Shown: positions 55,807-64,000 of the stretch, piece by piece
Layout of the letters: every line of letters begins with the position of its first letter
How positions within the stretch are numbered: the first letter of the stretch is position 1
Assembly (NCBI RefSeq): GCF_000204645.1
Contig: NC_015422.1
Coordinates: 4,596,001 to 4,660,000, forward strand
Direction: 5' to 3'
Length of the DNA: 64,000 nucleotides
DNA from: Alicycliphilus denitrificans K601
Lineage (GTDB): Bacteria; Pseudomonadota; Gammaproteobacteria; Burkholderiales; Burkholderiaceae_C
Notes under the pieces: model-generated
What the model saw: the letters and a program-made list of their open reading frames with translations, nothing else
What the model was told of the DNA's origin: nothing
The model's database searches: none
Program-made: the position numbers and the translations under genes

Positions 55807-56445
55807 TCACAGCCCGTTGTCGGCCTCCAGGCTCTTGACCAGCACGGCCGCCTGCGTGCGGCTGTAGCACGCCAGCTTCTTGAGGATGGCCGTGACGTGC
55901 ACCTTGACGGTGTTCTCGGCCAGGCCCAGCTGCGCCGCGATCTGCTTGTTCAGCAGGCCGTCGGCCAGGCACAGCAGCACGCGGAACTGCTGCGGGGTGA
56001 GCTGCGCCAGGCGGCTGGCCAGCTCCGCGTCGGCTTCGGAACGCTCGGCCGCCATGGGCGGGAACCAGCTGCCGCCCTCCAGCACCTTGCCGATCGCGTC
56101 GCCCATGGCCTCGGCAGGGGCGGACTTGGGGATGAAGCCGGCGGCGCCGAACTGCTGGGCGCGGCGGATCACGCGTGGGTCGTCGTTGGACGAGATGACC
56201 ACCACCGGCAGCCCGGGGAATTCGCCGCGCACGTGCAGCAGCGCCGAGAAGCCGCGCGCGCCCGGCATGCTCAGGTCCAGCAGCACCAGCTCCACCTCGG
56301 GGTGCTCCTGCAGCGCCGCGCCCAGCGTGGCCGCGCTGGCGGCCTCCAGCGTGCGGAACTGCGGCAGGCGCTCGTGCAGCACGTGCAGCACGGCGGCGCG
56401 GAACAGGGGGTGGTCATCGGCGACCAGCAGCGCGGGCCCGGGCAT
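55807..56445 (-). CDS. LuxR/NarL-family response regulator
   Basis: The 212-aa protein has a receiver (about 4-125; DDHPLFR, phospho-acceptor D57 in LLDLSMPG, Lys in GFIPKSA) and a GerE HTH (about 145-205; LTPQQFRVLLCLADGLLNKQ and LAENTVKVHVTAIL). It is convergent with the hybrid kinase and thus the obvious partner. It lies 13 bp downstream of a LysR gene on the same strand. ATG 56445 (MPGPALLVADD) is the start. Confidence 0.9.
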   Translation of the reverse strand: MPGPALLVADDHPLFRAAVLHVLHERLPQFRTLEAASAATLGAALQEHPEVELVLLDLSMPGARGFSALLHVRGEFPGLPVVVISSNDDPRVIRRAQQFGAAGFIPKSAPAEAMGDAIGKVLEGGSWFPPMAAERSEADAELASRLAQLTPQQFRVLLCLADGLLNKQIAAQLGLAENTVKVHVTAILKKLACYSRTQAAVLVKSLEADNGL

Positions 56446-56458
56446 GTGCAGGGCCCGG

Positions 56459-57391
56459 TCAGGCGCCGTGCGCCCCACGCCAGAACGTGGGCTGCGCATA
56501 GTGGTGCTTGAGGTATTCGATCCACAGCCGCACGCGCAGCGGCAGGTGCTTGCGCTGGGGAAAGACCACGTAGATGCCGTTGGGCGGCGCGGCGAACTCC
56601 TCCAGCACGGCGACGAGGCGGCCGGAGGCGATCTCGGACTCGACCTCCCAGGTGCTGCGCCACGCGATGCCCCAGCCGCCCAGGCACCAGTCGTGCAGCA
56701 CCTGGCCGTCGGAACAATCCAGCGGCCCGCCGGGCTTGAAGTGCACGACCTCGGTGCCGCCACCCGCCACCGGCACGCGAAACGCCCAGCCTCGCGTCTG
56801 CGAGGCGTCGCTCGACAGCGTGAGGCAGTCGTGCTGCGCGAGCTCCGCCGGGTGCATGGGCGTGCCGCGCCGCTGCAGGTACTGCGGCGTGGCCACGCAC
56901 AGGCGCCGGTTGTCGGCCATGCGCACGCTGACCAGGGACGAGTCAGGCAGGTCGCCCACGCGCACGGCGCAGTCGTAGCCCTCGCCGGCCATGTCCACTA
57001 CGCGGTCGCTCAGGTTCAGCGAGATCGTCACGTCCGGGTGCAGGTCGCGAAAGCGCGGAACCAGCGGCGCCACGTGGCGCCGGCCGAAGCCCGCCGGCGC
57101 CGTGACACGCAAATGCCCCGTGGCCTTGACGCCGCCGGCGGACACGCTGGCCTCGGCATTGGCCACGTCCGCCAGCAGGCGCTGGCAGTCGTCCAGGAAG
57201 GCGCTGCCCTCGTGCGTGAGGGTGATGCGCCGCGTGGTGCGCACCAGCAGCTTGACGCCCAGGTGCTCCTCCAGCGCGTCCAGGCGCCGGCCCATGATGG
57301 CGGGCGCCACGCCCTCGGCCTTGGCCGCCGCCGTGAGGCTGCCCCTGGTGGCCACCGAGACGAAGGATTCGAACGCTTTGAGTTTGTCCAT
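56459..57391 (-). CDS. LysR-family transcriptional regulator
   Basis: The 310-aa protein has an N-terminal winged HTH (MDKLKAFESFVSVATRGSL, then AAAKAEGVAPAIMGRRLDALEEHLG), then a periplasmic-binding-like effector domain (GHLRVTAPAGFGRRHVAPLV). ATG 57391 is the usual start; the open frame upstream to 57574 is only a repeat copy and promoter sequence. It is divergent from glcB and may control it, but many LysR genes of this CrgA-like type act on other targets. Confidence 0.9.
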   Translation of the reverse strand: MDKLKAFESFVSVATRGSLTAAAKAEGVAPAIMGRRLDALEEHLGVKLLVRTTRRITLTHEGSAFLDDCQRLLADVANAEASVSAGGVKATGHLRVTAPAGFGRRHVAPLVPRFRDLHPDVTISLNLSDRVVDMAGEGYDCAVRVGDLPDSSLVSVRMADNRRLCVATPQYLQRRGTPMHPAELAQHDCLTLSSDASQTRGWAFRVPVAGGGTEVVHFKPGGPLDCSDGQVLHDWCLGGWGIAWRSTWEVESEIASGRLVAVLEEFAAPPNGIYVVFPQRKHLPLRVRLWIEYLKHHYAQPTFWRGAHGA

Positions 57392-57401
57392 GAGTGCAAG
57401 C

Positions 57402-57452
57402 CAAATCGACCTGTAACGCCCGTCCAGCCAGCGCTGGCAGCTATCGATTTTA
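57402..57452 (-). repeat. Dispersed palindromic repeat, copy 10 (upstream of LysR gene)
   Basis: On the minus strand: AAAATCGATAGCTGCC, AGCGCTGGCTGG and ACGGGCGTTACAGG then TCGATTTGG. It lies just upstream of the LysR start, in its 5' leader. Confidence 0.78.
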
Positions 57453-57527
57453 TGACCGGCAGCGACGCTTGGCGAGTGAGATGGCAGTGTGACCAATCTT
57501 TGCCAAAAAGTCATTGGTTTAGAGATA

Positions 57528-57556
57528 TTGACGCAATTTATTAATGGAAATATTTC
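57528..57556 (+). promoter_or_regulatory. Probable glcB promoter in an AT-rich gap
   Basis: TTGACG (57528-57533), 17-base spacer, TATTTC (57551-57556). The -35 overlaps ATTGACGCAAT, a small palindrome of LysR-site type. The region 57450-57570 is clearly AT-rich against its surroundings. Confidence 0.45.
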
Positions 57557-57625
57557 TAATACAGTGTCATGCAAGGCTCCGCATCGCGGGGCACGGCTTT
57601 GTCAAACGATTGCTAGGGGCTTCTC

Positions 57626-59824
57626 ATGACCGCACGTACCCAAGTCCATGGCCTGCAGGTGGCCAACGAACTGCACGCCTTCATCAACCAGCAGGTGCTG
57701 CCCGGCACTGGCGTCGATCCTGCGGCCTTCTGGAAGGGTTTTGACGCCATCGTCGCCGATCTCGCGCCCAAGAACGCCGCCCTGCTGGCCGAGCGCGACC
57801 GCCTGCAGAAGGAACTGGACACCTGGCACAAGGCCAACCCCGGCCCCATCACGGACATGGTGGGCTACCGCGCCTTCCTCTCGCGCATCGGCTACCTCGT
57901 CGAGCCGCCCAAGGGCGCCAAGGCCAGCACGGCGAACGTGGATGCCGAGCTGGCCATCCAGGCCGGCCCGCAGCTCGTGGTGCCCATCCTGAACGCGCGC
58001 TATGCGCTCAACGCGGCCAATGCGCGCTGGGGCTCGCTCTACGACGCGCTCTACGGCACCGACGTGATCGGCGAGGAGGGCGGCGCCGAGAAGGGCAAGG
58101 GCTACAACCCCGTGCGCGGCGCGAAAGTGATTGAATTCGCGCGCAACTTCCTGGACCAGGCCGCGCCGCTGGCCTCCGGCTCGCACAAGGACGCCACGGC
58201 CTACAGGGTGGAGGGCGGCAAGCTGGCCGTCGCGCTCAAGGATGGTGGCGCCACCGGCCTGAAGGACGCCGCGCAGTTCGTAGGCTACCAAGGTGACGCG
58301 GCAGCGCCCTCGTCCGTGCTGCTGGTGAACAACGGCCTGCACATCGACATCCGCATCGACCGCGGCACCCCCATCGGCAAGGGCGATGCCGCCGGCGTGG
58401 CCGACGTGGTGGTGGAGGCGGCCCTGTCCACCATCCTCGACCTGGAGGACTCCGTCGCCGCCGTGGATGCCGAGGACAAGGTGCTGGGCTACGGCAACTG
58501 GCTGGGCATCCTCAAGGGCACGCTGACCGAGACCTTCGAGAAAGGCGGCAAAGCCATGACGCGCGGTCTGAACCCCGACCGCGAGTACACGGGCGCCGAC
58601 GGCAGGCCGGTGAAACTGCACGGCCGCTCGCTGATGTTCGTGCGCAACGTGGGCCACCTGATGACCAACCCCGCCATCCTGTGGGGCGCCGAGGGCAAGG
58701 AGATCCCCGAGGGCATCCTGGACGCCGTGGTCACCACGGCCATCGCGCTGCACGACCTCAAGGGCCTGGGCACGCCGGGCATCCGAAACAGCCGTACGGG
58801 CAGCGTCTACATCGTCAAGCCCAAGATGCACGGCCCGGCCGAGGTGGCCTTCGCCAACGAGCTGTTCGGCCGCGTCGAGCTGCTGCTGGGCCTGCCCGAC
58901 AGCACCGTCAAGCTCGGCATCATGGACGAGGAGCGCCGCACCTCGGTCAACCTCCAGGCCTGCATCGCCGCCGCCAGCACCCGCGTGGCCTTCATCAACA
59001 CGGGCTTCCTCGACCGCACGGGCGACGAAATGCACACCGCCATGCACGCCGGCCCCATGATCCGCAAGGGCGACATGAAGACCAGCGCCTGGATCCAGGC
59101 CTATGAGAAGAACAACGTGCTCGTGGGCCTGTCGATGGGCCTGCGCGGCAAGGCCCAGATCGGCAAGGGCATGTGGGCCATGCCGGACCTGATGAAGGCC
59201 ATGCTGGAGCAGAAGATCGCCCATCCCAAGGCGGGCGCCAACACCGCCTGGGTGCCCAGCCCCACGGGCGCCACGCTGCACGCCCTGCACTACCACCAGG
59301 TGAAGGTGAGCGACATCCAGCAGGAGTTGGAGAAGATCGACGCCCTGGCCGAACGCGACAACCTGCTGGCCGGCCTGCTCACCGTGCCCGTGACCGCCTC
59401 CCCGAACTGGAGCGAGCAGGAAAAGCAGCAGGAGCTGGACAACAACATCCAAGGCATCCTGGGCTACGTGGTACGCTGGGTGGACCAGGGCGTGGGCTGC
59501 TCCAAGGTGCCCGACATCAACGACGTGGGCCTGATGGAAGACCGCGCCACCCTGCGCATCTCCAGCCAGCACGTCGCCAACTGGCTCCTGCACGGCATCG
59601 TGACCGAAGGCCAGGTGCGCGCCACCTTCGAGCGCATGGCCGCCAAGGTGGACCAGCAAAATGGCGGCGACCCGCTGTACCAGCGCATGCACGGGCGCTT
59701 CGGCGAATCCATGGCCTACCAGGCGGCCTGCGACCTGGTGTTCAAGGGCGTCGAGCAGCCCAGCGGCTACACCGAGCCGCTGCTGCATGCCTGGCGCCTG
59801 AAGGTCAAGGCGGCTGCCGCCTGA
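57626..59824 (+). CDS. glcB: Malate synthase G
   Basis: The 732-aa single-chain enzyme condenses glyoxylate and acetyl-CoA to malate. Diagnostic parts: [68 protein letters not shown] and [10 protein letters not shown]. It is close to the standard length of GlcB. Isocitrate lyase is not in the window, so the enzyme could serve the glyoxylate shunt or growth on glycolate. ATG 57626 follows AGGGGC. The stop is followed by a dispersed repeat and a strong hairpin. Confidence 0.97.
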   Translation: MTARTQVHGLQVANELHAFINQQVLPGTGVDPAAFWKGFDAIVADLAPKNAALLAERDRLQKELDTWHKANPGPITDMVGYRAFLSRIGYLVEPPKGAKASTANVDAELAIQAGPQLVVPILNARYALNAANARWGSLYDALYGTDVIGEEGGAEKGKGYNPVRGAKVIEFARNFLDQAAPLASGSHKDATAYRVEGGKLAVALKDGGATGLKDAAQFVGYQGDAAAPSSVLLVNNGLHIDIRIDRGTPIGKGDAAGVADVVVEAALSTILDLEDSVAAVDAEDKVLGYGNWLGILKGTLTETFEKGGKAMTRGLNPDREYTGADGRPVKLHGRSLMFVRNVGHLMTNPAILWGAEGKEIPEGILDAVVTTAIALHDLKGLGTPGIRNSRTGSVYIVKPKMHGPAEVAFANELFGRVELLLGLPDSTVKLGIMDEERRTSVNLQACIAAASTRVAFINTGFLDRTGDEMHTAMHAGPMIRKGDMKTSAWIQAYEKNNVLVGLSMGLRGKAQIGKGMWAMPDLMKAMLEQKIAHPKAGANTAWVPSPTGATLHALHYHQVKVSDIQQELEKIDALAERDNLLAGLLTVPVTASPNWSEQEKQQELDNNIQGILGYVVRWVDQGVGCSKVPDINDVGLMEDRATLRISSQHVANWLLHGIVTEGQVRATFERMAAKVDQQNGGDPLYQRMHGRFGESMAYQAACDLVFKGVEQPSGYTEPLLHAWRLKVKAAAA

Positions 59825-59830
59825 AACTAC

Positions 59831-59882
59831 ACAAAGAATAGCCGCCAGCGCTTGCCACACGGGCGCTTCAGGCCATTTTGAC
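59831..59882 (+). repeat. Dispersed palindromic repeat, copy 11 (after glcB)
   Basis: CAAAGAATAGCCGCC, AGCGCTTGCCAC and ACGGGCGCTTCAGGCCATTTTG. It begins a few bases after the glcB stop. Confidence 0.8.
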
Positions 59883-59884
59883 CA

Positions 59885-59910
59885 ACAACGGCACCTGCGG
59901 GTGCCGTTGT
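59885..59910 (+). terminator. Strong hairpin after glcB (likely terminator)
   Basis: ACAACGGCACC and GGTGCCGTTGT are perfect 11-bp arms with a TGCG loop. There is no clean T-run, only GTGCTTC downstream. Confidence 0.55.
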
Positions 59911-59927
59911 GCTTCTACACTGCCGCC

Positions 59928-60185
59928 ATGCCCGAACCCAACAGCGCCCAGTGCCCCCTGTGCGGCCAATCCAACCAATGCGCCATGGCTGCCGGCCTGG
60001 CCCCGGCGCAATGCTGGTGCATGGCCCGGCCCGTGGCGCCCGAGGCATTGCAGCGGCTGCCGCCCGAGCGGCGCGGCCTCGCCTGCATCTGCCCGCACTG
60101 CGCGCGCCCCGTGCCGGCCGCAGCCGATATGATCGAACACCCCATTTCCGAGGAACTCCCATGCCCACCTACCACATCGAAATGA
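59928..60185 (+). CDS. Small cysteine-rich CWC-family protein
   Basis: The 85-aa protein has CPLCGQSNQCAMA, then CWCM and ACICPHCARP: the cysteine-rich CWC pattern, probably a zinc-binding fold. Function is unknown. The C-terminal part overlaps the start of the 4-OT gene by 25 bp in another frame. ATG 59928 (MPEPNSAQCPLCG) is preferred to 59901. Confidence 0.75.
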   Translation: MPEPNSAQCPLCGQSNQCAMAAGLAPAQCWCMARPVAPEALQRLPPERRGLACICPHCARPVPAAADMIEHPISEELPCPPTTSK

Positions 60186-60349
60186 TGGAAGGCCGCACCG
60201 TCGAGCAAAAGCGCAAGCTGGCCGAAGAAATCACCCGCGTCTCGGTCGAGATCCTGGGCGGATCGCCCGAGTCCGTGGACATCCTCATCACCGACGTGAA
60301 GCGCGAGAACTGGGCCACGGGCGGCAAGCTCTGGCTGGACCGCCAGTAG
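60161..60349 (+). CDS. 4-oxalocrotonate tautomerase-family protein
   Basis: The 62-aa protein has the catalytic Pro directly after Met (MPTYHIEMMEGRT) and the typical KRKLAEEITRVSVEILG helix. It is the length of classic 4-OT, which acts on 2-hydroxymuconate in aromatic meta-cleavage, but the usual degradative genes are absent, so the substrate is unknown. GAGGAA precedes the ATG. Confidence 0.88.
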   Translation: MPTYHIEMMEGRTVEQKRKLAEEITRVSVEILGGSPESVDILITDVKRENWATGGKLWLDRQ

Positions 60350-60371
60350 CCCGCCAGCACCCGGGCCGGTC

Positions 60372-61160
60372 ATGGAAACCACCGACGCGCCCATCGACGG
60401 CATCTCGCTCACCGACGCGCTGATGCGCCTGCTGCGCCTGAAGACCACCCCCGTGGCCCTGCAGATGTTCGAACGGGTCGAGGACATGCAGGCCGTGCCC
60501 CGCATCCGCCGCCCGGACGGGACCATCCACACCGCCGACCAGATCGTCGGCCAAGCGGCGCGGCTGGGCTTCACCGTGGGCATCACCGCAGACGACCTGG
60601 TCGGCCCGCAATGCAGCACCGTCCTCGGCCTCGCGCCTCGCAGCGAGGAATGGCTGCGCGGCGAGCCCATGGCGGGCGTCTGGTTCGCCACGCAGGAAGA
60701 CTCCGCCGCGCACCAGCGGGCCATGCACTGCGTGCCCCATGGCCGCTACCGGGCCATGGCAGTTTCTCCTTGGAACAGCGGCCGCCTGCCCACCCCTGAC
60801 ATCGTGCTCGTCTACGCCAATCCGGCGCAGATGATCCTGCTCATCAACGGCCTGCAGTGGTCAGGCTACCGCAAGCTCGAATGGGGCGCCGTGGGCGAAT
60901 CGGCCTGCGCCGACTCCTGGGGCCGGGCACTCGCCACAGGCGAGCCCAGCCTGGCCCTGCCCTGCTTTCCCGAGCGGCGCTATGGCGGCGTGGCCGACGA
61001 CGAACTGCTGCTGGCCCTCAAGCCGGTGGACCTGGCCAAGGCCATCGCCGGGGTCGAACGCCTGGCCGCCAACGGCCTGCGCTATCCCATCCCGCCCTAC
61101 GGCACGCAAATGGACGTGCGCGCCGGCATGTCGCGCAGCTACGGCGGCAGGAAGGTCTGA
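60372..61160 (+). CDS. DUF169-family protein
   Basis: The 262-aa soluble protein shows the DUF169 pattern: LLRLKTTPVALQMF at the N-terminus, CSTVLGL, MAVSPW, DIVLVYANPAQMILLINGLQ, ESACADSWG and CFPERRYGGVADDELLLALK. Conserved cysteines (at CSTV, CADS and CFPE) may bind metal. Function of the family is not settled; it is frequent near anaerobic or formate/CO2-related genes. It begins 22 bp after the tautomerase gene. Confidence 0.85.
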   Translation: METTDAPIDGISLTDALMRLLRLKTTPVALQMFERVEDMQAVPRIRRPDGTIHTADQIVGQAARLGFTVGITADDLVGPQCSTVLGLAPRSEEWLRGEPMAGVWFATQEDSAAHQRAMHCVPHGRYRAMAVSPWNSGRLPTPDIVLVYANPAQMILLINGLQWSGYRKLEWGAVGESACADSWGRALATGEPSLALPCFPERRYGGVADDELLLALKPVDLAKAIAGVERLAANGLRYPIPPYGTQMDVRAGMSRSYGGRKV

Positions 61161-61184
61161 TCCCCCTTCGCACCGAGATCCGCC

Positions 61185-61952
61185 ATGTGCCAACTGCTCG
61201 GCATGAATGCCAACACCCCCACCGACGTCACCTTCAGCTTCACCGGCTTCGCACGGCGCGCAGGCCACACGGCGGACCATACCGACGGCTGGGGCATCGC
61301 CTTCTTCGAGGGACGGGGCCTGCGCCACTTCGTGGACCATGAGCGGGCAGTGGACTCACCGGTGGCCGAGCTGATCCGCCGCTACCCCATCAAGAGCCGC
61401 AACGTCATCGCCCACATCCGCAAGGCCACGCAGGGCATGGTCAGCCTGGAGAACTGCCACCCCTTCGTGCGCGAGCTCTGGGGGCGCTACTGGGTGTTCG
61501 CGCACAACGGCGACCTGAAGGACTTTCGCCCGCGCCTGCACGCCCACTTCCACCCTGTGGGCAGCACCGACAGCGAACATGTGTTCTGCTGGCTGATGCA
61601 GGAACTGTCCAAGTCCCACGCCGGCATGCCCAGCATCGAGGAGCTCACGCTCACGTTGCGCGAACTGGCCGCACGCATAGCGCCGCACGGCACGTTCAAT
61701 TTCCTGCTCTCCAATGGCCAGGCCCTGTGGGCGCACGCGTCCACCCACCTGTACTACATTGAGCGCCGCCACCCTTTCTCACAGGCCCAGTTATGCGACG
61801 AAGACCTGCGCGTGGACTTCTCGGCGCACACGACGCCCAACGACAAGGTCGCAGTCGTGGTCACGGCACCGCTCACGTCCAACGAGCAATGGACAGCCTT
61901 TCAATCCGGAGAGTTGAGGGTGTTCGTGGAAGGCGAGTGCTTGCCGAAGTGA
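61185..61952 (+). CDS. Class II glutamine amidotransferase (YafJ-like)
   Basis: The 255-aa protein has an N-terminal nucleophile Cys exposed after Met (MCQLLGMN). GFARRAGHTADHTDGWG, AHIRKATQG, FVRELWGRYWVFAHNGDL and STDSEHVFCWLM follow, as in class II (Ntn) glutaminase domains. It has no synthase partner domain, like YafJ, so it is a stand-alone amidohydrolase or amidotransferase of unknown acceptor. It follows the DUF169 gene by 24 bp and precedes the rrn terminator. Confidence 0.9.
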   Translation: MCQLLGMNANTPTDVTFSFTGFARRAGHTADHTDGWGIAFFEGRGLRHFVDHERAVDSPVAELIRRYPIKSRNVIAHIRKATQGMVSLENCHPFVRELWGRYWVFAHNGDLKDFRPRLHAHFHPVGSTDSEHVFCWLMQELSKSHAGMPSIEELTLTLRELAARIAPHGTFNFLLSNGQALWAHASTHLYYIERRHPFSQAQLCDEDLRVDFSAHTTPNDKVAVVVTAPLTSNEQWTAFQSGELRVFVEGECLPK

Positions 61953-62003
61953 TGCATTGGGTCACCGCAAAGGTGCACCCGCATATTCTCTGTCCCTAAA
62001 AGC

Positions 62004-62041
62004 AAAGCGCCCCCCTGTGCATATGCACAGGGGGGCGTTTT
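62004..62041. terminator. Bidirectional terminator between amidotransferase and rrn operon
   Basis: CGCCCCCCTGTGC and GCACAGGGGGGCG form a 13-bp perfect stem, with AAAG before and GTTTT after, so it serves both the rightward gene and the leftward rRNA operon. Confidence 0.88.
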
Positions 62042-62052
62042 GGGCTGTAAGA

Positions 62053-62167
62053 GCCTGACGATGACCTACTTTCACACGGGAACCCGCACTATCATCGGCG
62101 CGAAGTCGTTTCACTGTCCTGTTCGGGATGGGAAGGAGTGGGACCGACTTGCTATGGTCATCAGGCA
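62053..62167 (-). rRNA. rrf: 5S ribosomal RNA
   Basis: About 115 nt. Read on the minus strand it starts TGCCTGATGACCATAGCAAG, continues with GTCGGTCCCACTCC and CCCATCCCGAACAGG (conserved loop), and ends with GTAGGTCATCGTCAGGC, which pairs with the 5' end. Last gene of a leftward rRNA operon. Confidence 0.95.
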
Positions 62168-62281
62168 TAACTGGTTGCTGTGCAGGTTTTGGGTCTGCAC
62201 GGCGGATTCACAGAGTCGACTCGGTATTTGATTGCGTGCTTGGCATAACAGTCCTGAACTGCGGTTGGCAGTCAAAGTTAT

Positions 62282-64000
<1,719 letters not shown>

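Noticed and set aside
53018..55972. 984-codon open frame on the minus strand opposite the hybrid kinase
   Set aside because: No domain-like pattern; antisense mirror of a well-supported histidine kinase.

Overview
This window is a chromosomal segment of a high-G+C betaproteobacterium, most likely family Comamonadaceae (Acidovorax / Alicycliphilus / Diaphorobacter-like). The evidence is the sequence of the 23S/5S rRNA genes at the right end, the style of the chemotaxis receptors, the gene sets (minor pilins plus PilY1; PHA synthase, FabI, Pta and AckA; LptA, LptB and RpoN), and dense GC-rich coding with many ATGA/GTGA overlaps. No phage, insertion sequence, CRISPR array or tRNA gene was seen.

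Layout. 1-3.3 kb: the end of a chemotaxis receptor, a strong terminator, and a PAS-GGDEF-EAL c-di-GMP protein. 3.2-11.6 kb: housekeeping genes (gph, rpe, apaG, a Gcr-type membrane protein, a cation/proton antiporter, a YbdK-type ligase, thiL) and a small HTH regulator. 11.7-18.7 kb: a type IV minor pilin operon (pilE-like, fimT, pilV, pilW, pilX, pilY1). 18.7-31.2 kb: a divergent TetR regulator and a tightly packed run phaC-fabI-outer membrane factor-HlyD-ABC-ABC permease-MaoC/Pta fusion-ackA, preceded by an FNR-type site placed exactly as in a class II activated promoter. 31.3-36.3 kb: pgpA, pncC (cinA), a chemoreceptor and a second GGDEF-EAL protein. 36.5-38.7 kb: a histidine kinase with an ANTAR-type response regulator, with an FNR-like box on each side. 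38.8-41.8 kb: a UPF0149/SEC-C protein, a frameshifted kinase-like pseudogene, a PIN-domain gene and a THUMP RNA methyltransferase. 42-50.5 kb: a chemoreceptor, then the leftward series argS, SPOR protein, dsbA, lptA, lptB, rpoN and a thioesterase. 50.6-57.4 kb: psiF, a DUF2214 protein, dctA with a divergent hybrid sensor kinase and a LuxR-type regulator, and a LysR regulator. 57.6-62 kb: glcB, a CWC protein, a 4-OT tautomerase, a DUF169 protein and a class II glutamine amidotransferase. 62.0-64 kb: the tail of a leftward rRNA operon (23S partial, 5S, terminator).

Most striking signal. A short dispersed imperfect palindrome of about 50 bp occurs at least eleven times. Five copies lie in frame inside conserved genes (gph, thiL, a THUMP methyltransferase, rpoN, a PIN gene). 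Others supply the N-terminus of PncC or the stop codons of the TetR regulator and the hybrid kinase. It behaves like a small element tolerated within protein-coding sequence, comparable in concept to the Rickettsia palindromic elements. A second theme is oxygen: FNR-type half-sites stand before the phaC...ackA run and on both sides of the kinase/ANTAR pair.
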